From Pseudomonadota bacterium (GTDB taxonomy: Bacteria > Bdellovibrionota > FAC87 > UBA2466): 64,000 nucleotides of DNA. The DNA lies in NCBI GenBank assembly GCA_009927165.1, contig RFNO01000051.1, forward strand, positions 1 to 64,000, in the 5' to 3' direction. Position 1 is the first letter of the stretch; the number at the start of each line of letters is the position of its first letter. Shown here piece by piece: positions 1 through 8,792 of this stretch. The notes under the pieces were generated by a model that was given only the letters and a program-made list of their open reading frames with translations, was not told where the DNA came from and ran no database searches. The translations under genes and the position numbers were made by a program.

Positions 1-265
1 GCGCTCCATCATTGTTTCCAATTACAACCGAGGCGTTGAGATTCTCCAAAGTAAAATCGAGATTCTGCATGTTATGGCAGCTGCTCTTTTAGAGCGCGAG
101 ACTTTGGAACGAGAAGAAATTGAACTTTTAATGGCCGGAAAACCTCTTACTGCGATGTTGCCTCCTAAACAAGGGGAAAGCCGTTCCCAATCCTCTGAAA
201 AGCAAGGGAACGAAGCAGCGAGCGTCGTGCTTCCGCTTCCGGGAAGCCAAACGGAAGTCGCTTAA
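1..265 (+). CDS. ftsH: FtsH C-terminal end (partial)
   Basis: This is the last 87 residues of an AAA+ membrane zinc protease; reading is open from base 2 and the rest lies upstream of the window. The visible part matches the helical end of the FtsH protease domain: a run of the type NYNRGVEILQ followed by AAALLERETLEREEIELL, the usual place where family members read ALLEKETLDGEEI. After it comes a short Gln/Ser/Glu-rich tail, typical of the variable FtsH C-terminus. The ATPase and HExxH regions are not in the window. An 87-base gap separates it from cdaA; folP, often placed here, is absent. Family call is from the C-terminal pattern only. Confidence 0.8.
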   Translation, partial: RSIIVSNYNRGVEILQSKIEILHVMAAALLERETLEREEIELLMAGKPLTAMLPPKQGESRSQSSEKQGNEAASVVLPLPGSQTEVA

Positions 266-352
266 AGGTACTTCCTCTCTCAACAAATCCTTCATTTTTT
301 CCGAAAAGACAGTGCTGGGACTGATCTTTTTGTCTAGGATTAACACTGTGCA

Positions 353-1156
353 TTGTGGGTTATGGAAACTTTCCTTGGAAATATAAGGGAAATTGTTCGC
401 TGGAACGACATGGTGGATATCTTCCTGGTTACCATTGTCGTGTACCGCATTTTATTGCTCATCCGAGGCACCCGAGCTGTACAAATGCTGACGGGATTTG
501 GAATTATCTTGATGGGATATTTTCTGTCCCAAAAACTGCAGCTCCACACCCTCCACACGCTTTTGGATCAGTTTTTCTCTAATTTAATTTTTATTCTTAT
601 CATTGTTTTCCAAGAAGAAATTCGAAAAGCACTCACCCAAGTGGGCAGAAATCCGTTTTTTACAAGCACGAATTCCATTGAGGAAATCGCTATTGTTGAG
701 GAAATTTGTCAAGCAGCTCAAACCCTGGCTACGCAGCGGTTAGGAGCTCTGATTGTCATTGAAAGAGAAACTGGATTGAAAAACTACATTGAAGCTGGCA
801 TTCCGTTGGACTCGAAAGTTACTGCTGATTTGATTGTCAGTATCTTTCAAAGCTCTTCTCCCATTCATGATGGGGCCGTTATTCTTCGGAATGCTCGAGT
901 CTCATCAGCGGGGTGTTTGCTTCCTTTATCTCGAGATCCAGCTGTTAAAAAAGAGTTCGGCACTCGCCACCGTGCCGCTTTGGGCCTCACTCACGAAACG
1001 GACGCAGTAGTAGTGGTCGTGAGCGAAGAACGGGCAGAAATATCGCTTGCCCACCATGGCACAATGGCGAGAGATCTCAATACGGAATCCCTTAAAAAAC
1101 TATTGCTCGACTTATTGGATTTGGGGAAATACGAATCGAGTACCAAAAGCGTATGA
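353..1156 (+). CDS. cdaA: Diadenylate cyclase CdaA (c-di-AMP synthase)
   Basis: Membrane-bound cyclase that joins two ATP into c-di-AMP. Three N-terminal hydrophobic segments (about residues 22-38, 45-58 and 76-87) precede a DisA_N domain with the two signature motifs, DGA at 173-175 and RHRAA at 205-209. Length (267 residues) is normal for CdaA. The longest reading starts at TTG 353; an ATG nine bases on (362) gives a start like that of known CdaA proteins, and neither has a clear Shine-Dalgarno site, so the start is uncertain. It overlaps cdaR by four bases (ATGA), and glmM follows, the classical cdaA-cdaR-glmM order known from Firmicutes. Confidence 0.95.
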   Translation: MWVMETFLGNIREIVRWNDMVDIFLVTIVVYRILLLIRGTRAVQMLTGFGIILMGYFLSQKLQLHTLHTLLDQFFSNLIFILIIVFQEEIRKALTQVGRNPFFTSTNSIEEIAIVEEICQAAQTLATQRLGALIVIERETGLKNYIEAGIPLDSKVTADLIVSIFQSSSPIHDGAVILRNARVSSAGCLLPLSRDPAVKKEFGTRHRAALGLTHETDAVVVVVSEERAEISLAHHGTMARDLNTESLKKLLLDLLDLGKYESSTKSV

Positions 1157-1884
1157 AAAAACGTTTAATCATTAAGGATCTGCAGCGTTTATGGAGAAGC
1201 CGTCGAGGGGCGCTTCATTTCACTGAGAGTCTGGCCCTCAAAGCAGTCAGTGTCTTGTTAGCTTTAATTCTCTGGATAACCATTTTGAGTTTGAAAGCTG
1301 AAGAAAAGAAACTTCGAGTGCCCCTGCAGCCGCTACTGCCGGCAAGAATGAAAATAATCAATAATATTCCAGGGTTTATCGAGTTTACTTTAAGTGGTCC
1401 TCGAGTGTGGTTGAAGCAAGTGGAAAAGCGCATTCAGCCGATTCAACCCGACTTACGGAAAACACGAGACACCACTATTGGTTTTTCTATTTCTGAAGAT
1501 TTATTGGGGGAACTGCCTGTAGGCGTGAGAGTAGTGAGTTTTTACCCTTCTCAGATTCTGATTCATTTAGATGAAATTGGAGAACGGTATATCTTAGTGA
1601 AACCCAAACTGAGAGGTACCCCAAGCAGCGGTTATGAAGTGCGAGAAATCAAGACTTTCCCGTCAAAAGTAGCAGTTTCAGGACCTCTGAGCGTTCTGGA
1701 TGCTTTGGAAGCAGTAGGGACGGAAGAATTGAACGTGGATGACTTAAAAGGAAAGAAGGAAGCTACACTGACAGTTGAAGTTGATGAACAAAAAGGATTA
1801 AAACTGACTCGCGAGTCCACAGTGAGAGTTAAAGTGAACATACGGAAAGTGGATGTGAGTGAAAGGGCAGAGGAACGGAAATGA
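1153..1884 (+). CDS. cdaR: CdaR, YbbR-domain regulator of CdaA
   Basis: Single-pass membrane protein expected to sit outside the inner membrane and modulate CdaA. A basic N-terminus leads to one hydrophobic helix (about residues 30-47, rich in L, V and I), followed by YbbR-like beta repeats to about residue 230; phrases such as [22 protein letters not shown] are typical of YbbR repeats. Only about two repeats fit in 243 residues, fewer than the four of Bacillus CdaR. Both ends overlap neighbours by ATGA, which implies translational coupling with cdaA and glmM. The role is taken from genomic context and family knowledge. Confidence 0.85.
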   Translation: MKKRLIIKDLQRLWRSRRGALHFTESLALKAVSVLLALILWITILSLKAEEKKLRVPLQPLLPARMKIINNIPGFIEFTLSGPRVWLKQVEKRIQPIQPDLRKTRDTTIGFSISEDLLGELPVGVRVVSFYPSQILIHLDEIGERYILVKPKLRGTPSSGYEVREIKTFPSKVAVSGPLSVLDALEAVGTEELNVDDLKGKKEATLTVEVDEQKGLKLTRESTVRVKVNIRKVDVSERAEERK

Positions 1885-3248
1885 GCTCAAAGCTCTTTGG
1901 AACAGATGGTGTGAGAGGAATTGCCAATCAGTATCCAATGACTGGGGAAATGGCGATGACCATTGGAAGGGCAGCTGCTTATCTTTTTGGTGAAAAAGAC
2001 CATCGCGGATTACCCAAGCACACTAAAGTAGTGATTGGTAAAGACACACGACTGTCAGGGTACATGTTTGAGAATGCTCTCTCAGCGGGTTTTTGCTCGA
2101 TGGGTGCAAAAGTGTTTTTAGTGGGACCTTTGCCAACCCCCGGGATTGCTTTCATCACTCGTAGCATGAGAGCCGACATTGGTGTGGTGATTTCTGCAAG
2201 CCATAACCTATACCAATACAACGGCATAAAAATTTTTGATAAAAATGGTTGCAAGCTCTCCGATGCATTGGAAAAACACATTGAACAAATCATTCATTCT
2301 GGGGAATTGGATAATTGCCGGCCCACTATGGACTCGATTGGAAGAGCGATGCGAATTGAAGATGCGAGCGGGCGCTATATTGTTTACCTAAAAAATACTT
2401 TCCCGGAAGATCTCAGCCTCGATGGAATTCGAGTCGTGCTTGATTGTGCTAATGGGGCTTCTTACAAAGTTGCTCCCGTGATTTTAGAAGAGTTAGGGGC
2501 TGAAGTGTTTCCCATTGGAGTTTCTCCTAACGGCACGAATATCAACGACCAAGTTGGCGCCGTTTACCCGGGACAAATGTCGCGCGCAGTGCATGAGCAT
2601 CGAGCTGAAATTGGAATAGCACTCGATGGGGATGCGGATCGAGTGATTCTGTCTGATGAAAATGGCGAAGTCGTAGATGGAGATCAGATTTTAGCCATTT
2701 GTGCTACCTATATGATGAAAGAGGGGACTCTTGCCAAGAAGACTGTTGTGGGAACCCCCATGAGCAATATGGGATTAAAAGTCGCTTTGAAAAAAGCTGG
2801 AGGGCAGTTAGTAGAAGCCCAAGTGGGAGATCGTTATATCGTAGAAGCCATGCAAAAGCAGAAGCTTAATTTGGGTGGAGAGCAATCGGGTCACATTGTG
2901 TTTTTAGATCACAACACAACGGGCGATGGAATGATTGCTGCACTCAAGATTCTGGCTATTATGAGACGCACTGGAAAAAAACTCTCGGAATTAAAAAAAG
3001 TTATGAACCACTACCCACAGGTTTTGGAAAATGTGCACGTTCGTACCAAAGAAGATTTTTCTCAGTTTCCTAAGATCCTCAATGCAATCAAAAAAGTAGA
3101 ACAAGCTTTGGGAGAAAATGGCCGAGTGCTAGTCCGATATTCCGGAACTGAACCACTGGCAAGAGTGATGGTGGAAGGCGAAGATTACGCAGTTATTCTT
3201 GGTTTTGCCGAGGAAATTGCCGATTCTATTCGAATGCACTTGGGCTGA
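1881..3248 (+). CDS. glmM: Phosphoglucosamine mutase GlmM
   Basis: Converts glucosamine-6-phosphate to glucosamine-1-phosphate for UDP-GlcNAc, hence peptidoglycan and LPS. The family motifs are all present: the active phosphoserine in SASHN (S107), the metal loop DGDADR at 249-254, the sugar loop GEQSGH near 334, and the phosphate loop RYSGTEP near the C-terminus. Length 455 is typical. One oddity: the Pro that normally follows SASHN is Leu110. The start overlaps the cdaR stop (ATGA). In other bacteria CdaA, CdaR and GlmM interact physically, so coupling here probably matches protein partnership. Confidence 0.97.
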   Translation: MSSKLFGTDGVRGIANQYPMTGEMAMTIGRAAAYLFGEKDHRGLPKHTKVVIGKDTRLSGYMFENALSAGFCSMGAKVFLVGPLPTPGIAFITRSMRADIGVVISASHNLYQYNGIKIFDKNGCKLSDALEKHIEQIIHSGELDNCRPTMDSIGRAMRIEDASGRYIVYLKNTFPEDLSLDGIRVVLDCANGASYKVAPVILEELGAEVFPIGVSPNGTNINDQVGAVYPGQMSRAVHEHRAEIGIALDGDADRVILSDENGEVVDGDQILAICATYMMKEGTLAKKTVVGTPMSNMGLKVALKKAGGQLVEAQVGDRYIVEAMQKQKLNLGGEQSGHIVFLDHNTTGDGMIAALKILAIMRRTGKKLSELKKVMNHYPQVLENVHVRTKEDFSQFPKILNAIKKVEQALGENGRVLVRYSGTEPLARVMVEGEDYAVILGFAEEIADSIRMHLG

Positions 3249-3256
3249 AGCGTCCA

Positions 3257-4771
3257 ATGGAACCCCTTCTTACAAGAGATCAGATGCGGGAAGTAGACCG
3301 CAATGCCATACAACAACTGGGCATTCCAGAGATTGTCCTCATGGAACATGCTGCCATTGCCACCGTTGAAGCGTTGGTTTCAAGATTTGCAAGTGCATTT
3401 GCTGAAACCAGAGGAGTAGTCCTCGCAGGTCCCGGAAACAACGGAGCTGATGCTCTGGCTTGCGTTCGATTAATTCAAGAAAAAGGTTGCCATCAAGTGT
3501 TTGTCGTTTTGGTGCAAGAGGGGCAATCTTCTTCACTATCGGCTTTGGGAAATCTTCAGTTGGGTATTTTAGGTAAACTGGGAATTCCGTGGGGAACCAA
3601 CCTCACTTCCGATTTATTAGAAGCGAGCGATTGGGTGATTGATGGTATTTTCGGTACGGGGCTCCATCGAACGCTGAATGACAAAACCAAAGAAACGATT
3701 GAACTTCTTAATAGGTTTTCACAAAAGAAATGGATTGTATCGATTGATATTCCCAGTGGATTAGACAGCAATACGGGGATGCCTCATGCGACGGCTGTTA
3801 GAGCGTCACAAACGGTAACGTTAGGGTTTATCAAACGAGGATTAGTTACGGCTCAAGGGGCGGATTACGTAGGAAAGTTAAAATTAGCGCCTATCCAGAT
3901 TCCTCGGCTTTTGCCTTTTCCTGTGGATACTTTTTGGTATCAAAAGAATGATGTCAGCCGATTGCCTTTGAGACGAAAGGCAAGTCACAAAGGTGACTTC
4001 GGTCACGTGTGGGTAGTCGTAGGAACTGAGGAAAAAGAAGGAGCTTCTCTGTTGGCTGCGCTCGGGGCTTTGAAAGCTGGAGCAGGGTTAGTCACTGTGG
4101 TGGGATCCGAGAACGCTCTAGATTCTGTTCGCCCTCGACTCCCAGCGGAAATCATGACAGAAACTCTTTCTCCATCATCCTTTCAAAAAAAAGGGCGGCA
4201 CTCGGTTGTAGTGGGACCGGGGCTGGGCCTGGGAGGTTGGAGTATCGTGAAACAAGTACTGGAATCGGACTGGCCAGTCGTTATGGATGCAGACGCCATC
4301 ACCCTGCTCTCCGAAAAAGGGGGGGAGGGGAGAAAGCTGGTCGCGAAGCGGGCCAAAATACCCACGCTCATTACACCGCATCCCAAAGAAGCCAGTCGAC
4401 TGTTAGGAACCACGGTGGAGAGTATTGAAGCCGATCGGTTTGAAGCTGTTAAAGCGCTTGCCGATACTTATCAGACTTTTGTGTTATTAAAGGGAAAAGG
4501 AACCTGTATCCGAGGTCCCGGAGGTCCCACGTTTGTCTTAGTCGAAGGGGACAGTGGACTTTCTAAAGGGGGCAGTGGCGATTTGCTCTGTGGAATTCTT
4601 GCCGCACAATTTCTCCAGGGACTATCCACGCAACAAGGAATTTTATTGTCAGTTTATCTTCATGGCAGGGCATCAGAACTGCTGACACAAAAAACCGGAA
4701 GTGATCGCTCTTCCTTGCCCAGCGAAATTGCAGAACACTTGACGGCTGCTCTCCGAGAACTTGAAGCATGA
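3257..4771 (+). CDS. nnr: Bifunctional NAD(P)HX epimerase/dehydratase Nnr
   Basis: Repairs hydrated NAD(P)H. The N-terminal half is the YjeF_N epimerase (GPGNNGADAL at 58-67, then IDGIFGTGLHR and SIDIPSGLDSNTG); the C-terminal half is the ADP-dependent dehydratase of the ribokinase-like fold (HKGDFGHVWVVVG, ITPHPKEASRLL, and GGSGDLLCGILAA with the catalytic Asp of GSGD). The usual NNGGDGL appears as NNGADAL, a small departure in the epimerase loop. Length 504 is typical for the fusion. It begins eight bases after glmM and overlaps tsaE by four, so it is an operon member. Also called nnrDE or yjeF. Confidence 0.95.
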   Translation: MEPLLTRDQMREVDRNAIQQLGIPEIVLMEHAAIATVEALVSRFASAFAETRGVVLAGPGNNGADALACVRLIQEKGCHQVFVVLVQEGQSSSLSALGNLQLGILGKLGIPWGTNLTSDLLEASDWVIDGIFGTGLHRTLNDKTKETIELLNRFSQKKWIVSIDIPSGLDSNTGMPHATAVRASQTVTLGFIKRGLVTAQGADYVGKLKLAPIQIPRLLPFPVDTFWYQKNDVSRLPLRRKASHKGDFGHVWVVVGTEEKEGASLLAALGALKAGAGLVTVVGSENALDSVRPRLPAEIMTETLSPSSFQKKGRHSVVVGPGLGLGGWSIVKQVLESDWPVVMDADAITLLSEKGGEGRKLVAKRAKIPTLITPHPKEASRLLGTTVESIEADRFEAVKALADTYQTFVLLKGKGTCIRGPGGPTFVLVEGDSGLSKGGSGDLLCGILAAQFLQGLSTQQGILLSVYLHGRASELLTQKTGSDRSSLPSEIAEHLTAALRELEA

Positions 4772-5205
4772 AACGAGACCTAAAAGACTTGGCCGACTTA
4801 CAGCAGTTTGCTTGCGAGTTTCTCAATCACTATCCCAAAGGTGGGGTTTTCGGCTTAAAAGGCGGATTAGGTGCTGGAAAAACCACTTTCGTAAAGGCTT
4901 GTGTTGCTGAATTGTGTCGACGCCATCAACAAGCCGTTCCTCGAGTGGTGAGTCCCAGTTTTGTGGTTCATCAGCAGTATGAAATGAAACCGCCCGTGGA
5001 TCATTTTGATTTTTATCGCCTTGAGCTTTCAACAGCGGAAAGCTTAATTGAAATTGGTTATTGGGAAGCTTTTGATCGGTTTAGTCATCACGGAGCCTTC
5101 GTATTTGTGGAGTGGCCCGAGAAAGCCGGACAGCAAGGGCTCCGGCTTACTGCGGAAGTTTCCTTTGATTTTTCATCGAAGGGCCGAGTTGTACATTGGG
5201 GCTAA
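4768..5205 (+). CDS. tsaE: tRNA t6A biosynthesis ATPase TsaE
   Basis: Small P-loop ATPase that works with TsaB and TsaD to make threonylcarbamoyladenosine at position 37 of ANN-decoding tRNAs. The Walker A motif GGLGAGKTT lies at residues 32-40; SPSFVVHQQYE corresponds to the family SPTF.L...Y segment, HFDFYRL to the HxDxYRL motif, and FVEWPEKA to the VEWP motif near the end. At 145 residues it is the normal length. The start overlaps the nnr stop (ATGA). It is the last gene of the plus-strand operon; the sequence turns convergent right after it. Confidence 0.95.
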   Translation: MKRDLKDLADLQQFACEFLNHYPKGGVFGLKGGLGAGKTTFVKACVAELCRRHQQAVPRVVSPSFVVHQQYEMKPPVDHFDFYRLELSTAESLIEIGYWEAFDRFSHHGAFVFVEWPEKAGQQGLRLTAEVSFDFSSKGRVVHWG

Positions 5206-5257
5206 GCGCTCTTTTAATGTGTCGTATAAGTAAAATTATGTCACTTTTAAGAAGGGT

Positions 5258-5341
5258 GGAGAGAACTCGAAGGGCCCTGGTGATATGATTTTTTTTCCTT
5301 TGATTCAAGCGTTTATCGGGCTTCCTTCGAGTTTATTCTCC
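5258..5341. terminator. Long interrupted inverted repeat between convergent genes
   Basis: The left arm at 5258-5273 (GGAGAGAACTCGAAGG) is nearly the reverse complement of the right arm at 5324-5341 (CCTTCGAGTTTATTCTCC), with two extra bases in the right arm. GGGCCC at 5272-5277 and GGGC at 5318-5321 may extend it. The loop of about 50 bases holds a T8 run (5289-5298 region). It fills most of the 147-base gap between tsaE and the convergent lipoprotein gene. A bidirectional terminator is the simplest reading, but there is no T tract immediately after the stem, so this is inference. Confidence 0.4.
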
Positions 5342-5352
5342 GTGGGGGTGAA

Positions 5353-7266
5353 TTAGTAAGTGTTAAACCAGACATCCGATACGACGAGCGTATGACGTTT
5401 ACCTAATACTTTACGAACAAAAGTACTCCTTTCTCGAGTTTGGTTACCGTGGCTATCGACTTCCAACAGCTTGACATAATTCAGACTAATGGACTCGGTA
5501 CCCAATCGGCTCAGATTAAAAAGCTCCCGACGCTGGCTAACTCCGTCTTGGTTGCTGTCTACCCAGAATCTCAGTTCTGACCAAGCGCTGTCTTTGGAAG
5601 TGATTTGTCCGTCTCCATCAGAATCAAGCTGTTTTAGAGCTTCGAAGCCGTTTTCAGCGCGATCTCCGTTGAGTAATTTGGTGGCGTTTCCAAACAACTC
5701 GGCCCCGGATTCAATATCACCATTTTTATTCAGATCGCGAACAAGGAGCGCATCGTCGCCACGACCAATCCAGCCAGTAGGAATGGCTGTCCCGGTGTCG
5801 TTGAGATCAAATTGAATCCCGGAATCGGGGCCCACTAAGCGTAAGCCATTGCCTCGAAGATCGAAAACTAGCGGGCTGTATTGAATTTCACACTGGAGTG
5901 GATTTTTAGCGACGGTTAAATAACGGCCACTCCACACTCCAACATTGAAACTTTTAGGGACTGCTGAAGCTTTGAACACGGGCACTTCATAAGCTAATTG
6001 ACGAGACTGTGCTTCGTCGAAACAGAACCCATCGTTGTTAGTGTCGTCGCAGACCCTGACATTGAGATAAGCCATTCCCCATGACATTCCCAACTGCTTT
6101 TGAAGAAATCCAATACCGACGTTCAGTTTCGAACTGAATTTTTCTTTGATGAGGTCAACTCCTTTAAGCTTCAAGGAAGCCACCGATAGCGCAATCGTTC
6201 CTTTCGAGGACTTTATAGTGGCCGTATTAGTACCGTAAGGAATTTTGGCAAATCCCATGCTTGCCAAGAAGCTTGTCTGAGATTGGGAGTCAGCATTGCT
6301 GTTACTCAAAGCTTCGATACTTAAGATAGGATTCTTTGCTTCCTCAAAAAACAGAGCTTTGCTGTTGCTTCTTCTGATTGAGCAAACCCGATTTAACGAT
6401 ACTTTGAATTCTGGTGGTTTGGGCGTGCCGCCACAAGGAGGTTTCGGACCGGTTCCGCCATCTCCTCCTGGAGTCGAAGTTCCTCCCGAACTCCCACTGT
6501 CTCCTGTCCCGCTCGTGCTTCCGCCAACGCTTCCCGAGTCTCCTCCTGTGCTCGTTCCAGGGGTTACTCCCCCGTTATCAGCTACGTTCGTGCCGCCGCC
6601 ACTCCCAACAGTTCCGGAATCTCCGTTGGAAGGACTGGTGGTCGAAGAGCTTCCACTTTCACTTCCACTACTGGAGCTTCCTCCTGATGTGCCCCCGTTA
6701 TCAGCTACGTTCGTGCTTCCACTGTTCAAGCCCCCTTGATCCCCAGAGGATGACCCTGGCAGCGGACTGATGCCGCCAGTGTCTCCTTCTGAGGACGAAG
6801 TGGGAGGAAATAACGTTCCCGAATCTGAATTAGAAGTCGAACCTCCATTAGAAGCAACTCCTTGATTACTTTGACCCGACGACGAAGTCGATGATTCTCC
6901 CGCACTTCCTGATCCTGTGTCGGTAGTCCCGGAGCTGGGTGCAACTGGCTGAGTGACGGTATTACTCGTACTACTGCCCGAATCTCCAGTTCCACCGCTA
7001 TTGGAGGGAGCTCCAATCGAACCTCCTTCACCGGAGCTTCCTGTTTGTGACGGGCCAGCAATGGTGCCTCCATCGGAAATAAATCCTTGTGAGGAATTCA
7101 ATATCATCAACCCTTGTGAGTCCGACACATTAGTTCCTGATTCAAAGAGACTCTGTGATAAGGCGCTCACTTCGACAGCGCTATGGGGTTCTTGTAAGTT
7201 TGAAGAACACGAAGTCGTTACGAGAATAACTCCCCATAACACAGCGGCTTGTTTAAGATATTTCAT
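5353..7266 (-). CDS. Ser/Gly-rich surface lipoprotein with calcium-binding loops
   Basis: Function unknown. It has a lipoprotein signal ending TTSC (lipid Cys20), an extremely Ser/Gly/Thr-rich, Pro-poor stretch from about 60 to 275 with recurring NVADNGG and GDSGS units, a short linker with PCGG, and a folded C-terminal half. Residues 467-585 match the calcium-binding module of RTX-associated and EF-hand-like exoproteins, with Asp-rich loops at 511-523 (DLNKNGDIESGAE), 548-559 (DSDGDGQITSKD) and 570-582 (DSNQDGVSQRREL); 406-419 may be another. The long flexible part looks like a stalk presenting the domain away from the membrane. AGGAGG precedes the ATG. It lies 30 bases behind the VWA lipoprotein gene, so they are probably co-transcribed. 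Confidence 0.8.
   Translation of the reverse strand: MKYLKQAAVLWGVILVTTSCSSNLQEPHSAVEVSALSQSLFESGTNVSDSQGLMILNSSQGFISDGGTIAGPSQTGSSGEGGSIGAPSNSGGTGDSGSSTSNTVTQPVAPSSGTTDTGSGSAGESSTSSSGQSNQGVASNGGSTSNSDSGTLFPPTSSSEGDTGGISPLPGSSSGDQGGLNSGSTNVADNGGTSGGSSSSGSESGSSSTTSPSNGDSGTVGSGGGTNVADNGGVTPGTSTGGDSGSVGGSTSGTGDSGSSGGTSTPGGDGGTGPKPPCGGTPKPPEFKVSLNRVCSIRRSNSKALFFEEAKNPILSIEALSNSNADSQSQTSFLASMGFAKIPYGTNTATIKSSKGTIALSVASLKLKGVDLIKEKFSSKLNVGIGFLQKQLGMSWGMAYLNVRVCDDTNNDGFCFDEAQSRQLAYEVPVFKASAVPKSFNVGVWSGRYLTVAKNPLQCEIQYSPLVFDLRGNGLRLVGPDSGIQFDLNDTGTAIPTGWIGRGDDALLVRDLNKNGDIESGAELFGNATKLLNGDRAENGFEALKQLDSDGDGQITSKDSAWSELRFWVDSNQDGVSQRRELFNLSRLGTESISLNYVKLLEVDSHGNQTRERSTFVRKVLGKRHTLVVSDVWFNTY
6569..6716 (-). 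repeat. Two 25-base direct repeats in the stalk coding region
   Basis: An identical 25-base block occurs at 6569-6593 and 6692-6716, 123 bases apart, and encodes the repeated ADNGG unit of the Ser/Gly-rich stretch. Identity at DNA level suggests recent internal duplication; the region could expand or contract by recombination. Confidence 0.8.
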
Positions 7267-7296
7267 AAATCCTCCTGAAAAACGAATTTTAATAAC

Positions 7297-8292
7297 TTAG
7301 TTTGTTTGGCTTTGCTCAAAAGTAACTTCAATGATACTCCCGGGCTTAGGAAGTGCTCCCGTAATAACAATAGAGTTTTGTTCAGCATCGAAAATGTAGT
7401 TGGCAGGATCACCTGACAACAGAGCGCCATCCACGAAAACGCGAATATTTTGGCCAGAAGCTGGAGTGTCCAATCGAAACACATTGCCTCGATCTGCAAT
7501 GATCTGGGCAATGTTATTATAGCTAGCCGGCAAGTCGAGATCACAAACACTACCGGTTTTTCCTTGGTTGCCAATCGCTTCGGAAAGAGCCATGTAACGT
7601 TGACCCACACTGGAGACTTGGCAATTGGTTTGATTTACACCGACGATAGGAAAAACAATGACATCACTTTTTTCGCTCGCTTTAACCGTCTTGAAAAAAT
7701 CAATATATCGAGAAGCATCAAAAGAAATCCAGTCGGGATTGTTTTCTGGCTCTACGCCCCAGCAGTGCCCCTGGCAGGAATAATCATCTTCATCGGTTAA
7801 ATACACAACGATGAGAGGAACTCCCGATCGCATAAACTTACTCTTGTTTTTAAAAACAGCTTGATAAGAGTTCTCTAGGCCCTGCTCCCAAAAACTCGTA
7901 TTTGAATCTTGAATGGAATTGATAATTTCAGCCATGTCTGCCACAGGATTTGCCGAACTGCTTTTTACAAGTTGTAGCCCACTTGGTGCTTTAACAAGCG
8001 CCCCTGAGTCGGTGAAGAAGTCAGTCGTTACCACTGCCATCTGATAATCGATAGCTTTCTTGCTATTCAAGATATTTAAGAACGAATTCAGATTATCACT
8101 TACAAAGTCTCTTCTTGGCTTCATGCTTCCAGAGTTGTCGAGGACCCAAAGAAAATCATAACGAGAATCGCTATTGGGCTGCACGAACGATTGACTGCGG
8201 AGCGTATTAGTATAAAAAGTGGAACTGTTCCGACAGCTCGTGAGAACAATCGAAGCGATTCCTACTGAGAGAAAGAACAATTTTGTTTTCAT
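7297..8292 (-). CDS. Von Willebrand factor A domain lipoprotein
   Basis: Predicted surface or periplasmic lipoprotein; the signal peptide ends LTSC with lipid Cys20. The VWA domain starts near residue 45 with a complete metal-ion-dependent adhesion site, DNSGS at 52-56, and continues with VVTTDFF and VVYLTDEDDYSC (further MIDAS Asp). Four to six Cys follow, as expected for an exported protein. The last 60 residues form a separate beta-type segment. VWA-MIDAS lipoproteins bind partner proteins or surfaces, but no specific partner can be named. AGGAG lies at a good distance from the ATG. It is first in a two-gene unit with the calcium-loop lipoprotein. Confidence 0.85.
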   Translation of the reverse strand: MKTKLFFLSVGIASIVLTSCRNSSTFYTNTLRSQSFVQPNSDSRYDFLWVLDNSGSMKPRRDFVSDNLNSFLNILNSKKAIDYQMAVVTTDFFTDSGALVKAPSGLQLVKSSSANPVADMAEIINSIQDSNTSFWEQGLENSYQAVFKNKSKFMRSGVPLIVVYLTDEDDYSCQGHCWGVEPENNPDWISFDASRYIDFFKTVKASEKSDVIVFPIVGVNQTNCQVSSVGQRYMALSEAIGNQGKTGSVCDLDLPASYNNIAQIIADRGNVFRLDTPASGQNIRVFVDGALLSGDPANYIFDAEQNSIVITGALPKPGSIIEVTFEQSQTN

Positions 8293-8310
8293 CTGATAGC
8301 TCCTTGTAAA

Positions 8311-8371
8311 GACTCATCTTGAGTCTATGCTTCGAGAGTACTGACAAAGGCTGTCACTAGGGTGAACACCC
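8311..8371. repeat. Three successive short inverted repeats
   Basis: GACTCA/TGAGTC (8311-8316 and 8320-8325), TGACA/TGTCA (8342-8346 and 8352-8356) and GGGTG/CACCC (8360-8364 and 8367-8371) follow each other within 61 bases, starting 19 bases upstream of the VWA lipoprotein start codon. They may be leader hairpins or operators. Confidence 0.5.
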
Positions 8372-8731
8372 CCCTGCTCTGCGATTTCCTGAACAAGCCA
8401 AGCTCTTGATTATTTATCCGATTTCCCAACCCAAGGAGTTTTCAGCAACATTTTTTTCATCATCGGGCTCTTGAAATGATTCGTTTTTTAGGATCGACTC
8501 TTTTCTGACAGGTCATTATGTACCCCACGTAGAGTGAGTGTGTGCTCAGTGTGAAAAAAAAAGCATACTTTGAAAAAAGACTGAACTGCTTTTGGGGATT
8601 GCCACTCGGTGACGCAACTCAAGGAAACCAAAATCTTTTTTGTTTTCATGCTTTTTCCAACACAACATTTCTCACAAAATAAGCTCTGGTTTTTATGAAA
8701 GAAATAAGCGCTTTTGTTTGTTCCCCCACTT

Positions 8732-8760
8732 TTGCTCCAACCCAGAAGTTTTTCTAAAAT
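8732..8760 (+). promoter_or_regulatory. Sigma-70-like promoter for the PilZ/TPR operon
   Basis: TTGCTC at 8732-8737 and TAAAAT at 8755-8760 are separated by 17 bases. The implied start near 8767 gives a leader of about 26 bases containing AAGGAG ahead of the PilZ ATG. Confidence 0.5.
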
Positions 8761-8792
8761 GAAAGAAAAGAAGCAACCGATAAGGAGTACTT

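Larger units (their letters stand above)
8293..8792. other. 500-base divergent intergenic region
   Basis: This is the longest gene-free stretch in the window, between the divergent VWA lipoprotein and PilZ genes. It is AT-rich with many homopolymer A and T runs. It contains three short inverted repeats next to the VWA gene (8311-8371) and a sigma-70-like promoter next to the PilZ gene (8732-8760). I find no tRNA-like fold, no open frame with a convincing start, and no recognisable riboswitch in the middle part. Confidence 0.6.

Noticed and set aside
302-335. Terminator after ftsH (CAGT-GCTGGG-ACTG then T5)
   Set aside because: The stem is only four base pairs and there is no separate promoter evident for cdaA.
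6569-6716. CRISPR-like direct repeats
   Set aside because: There are only two copies, inside a coding region, with a spacer of 98 bases and no cas genes.
6296-6739. Proline-rich 147-residue open frame on the plus strand
   Set aside because: It is the mirror of the Ser/Gly-rich stalk; composition is explained by the real minus-strand gene and it has no ribosome site.
8755-8782. FliA (sigma-28) promoter: TAAA and ACCGATAA before the PilZ gene
   Set aside because: The spacing is two bases too long and the -10 element runs into the ribosome site, leaving almost no leader.
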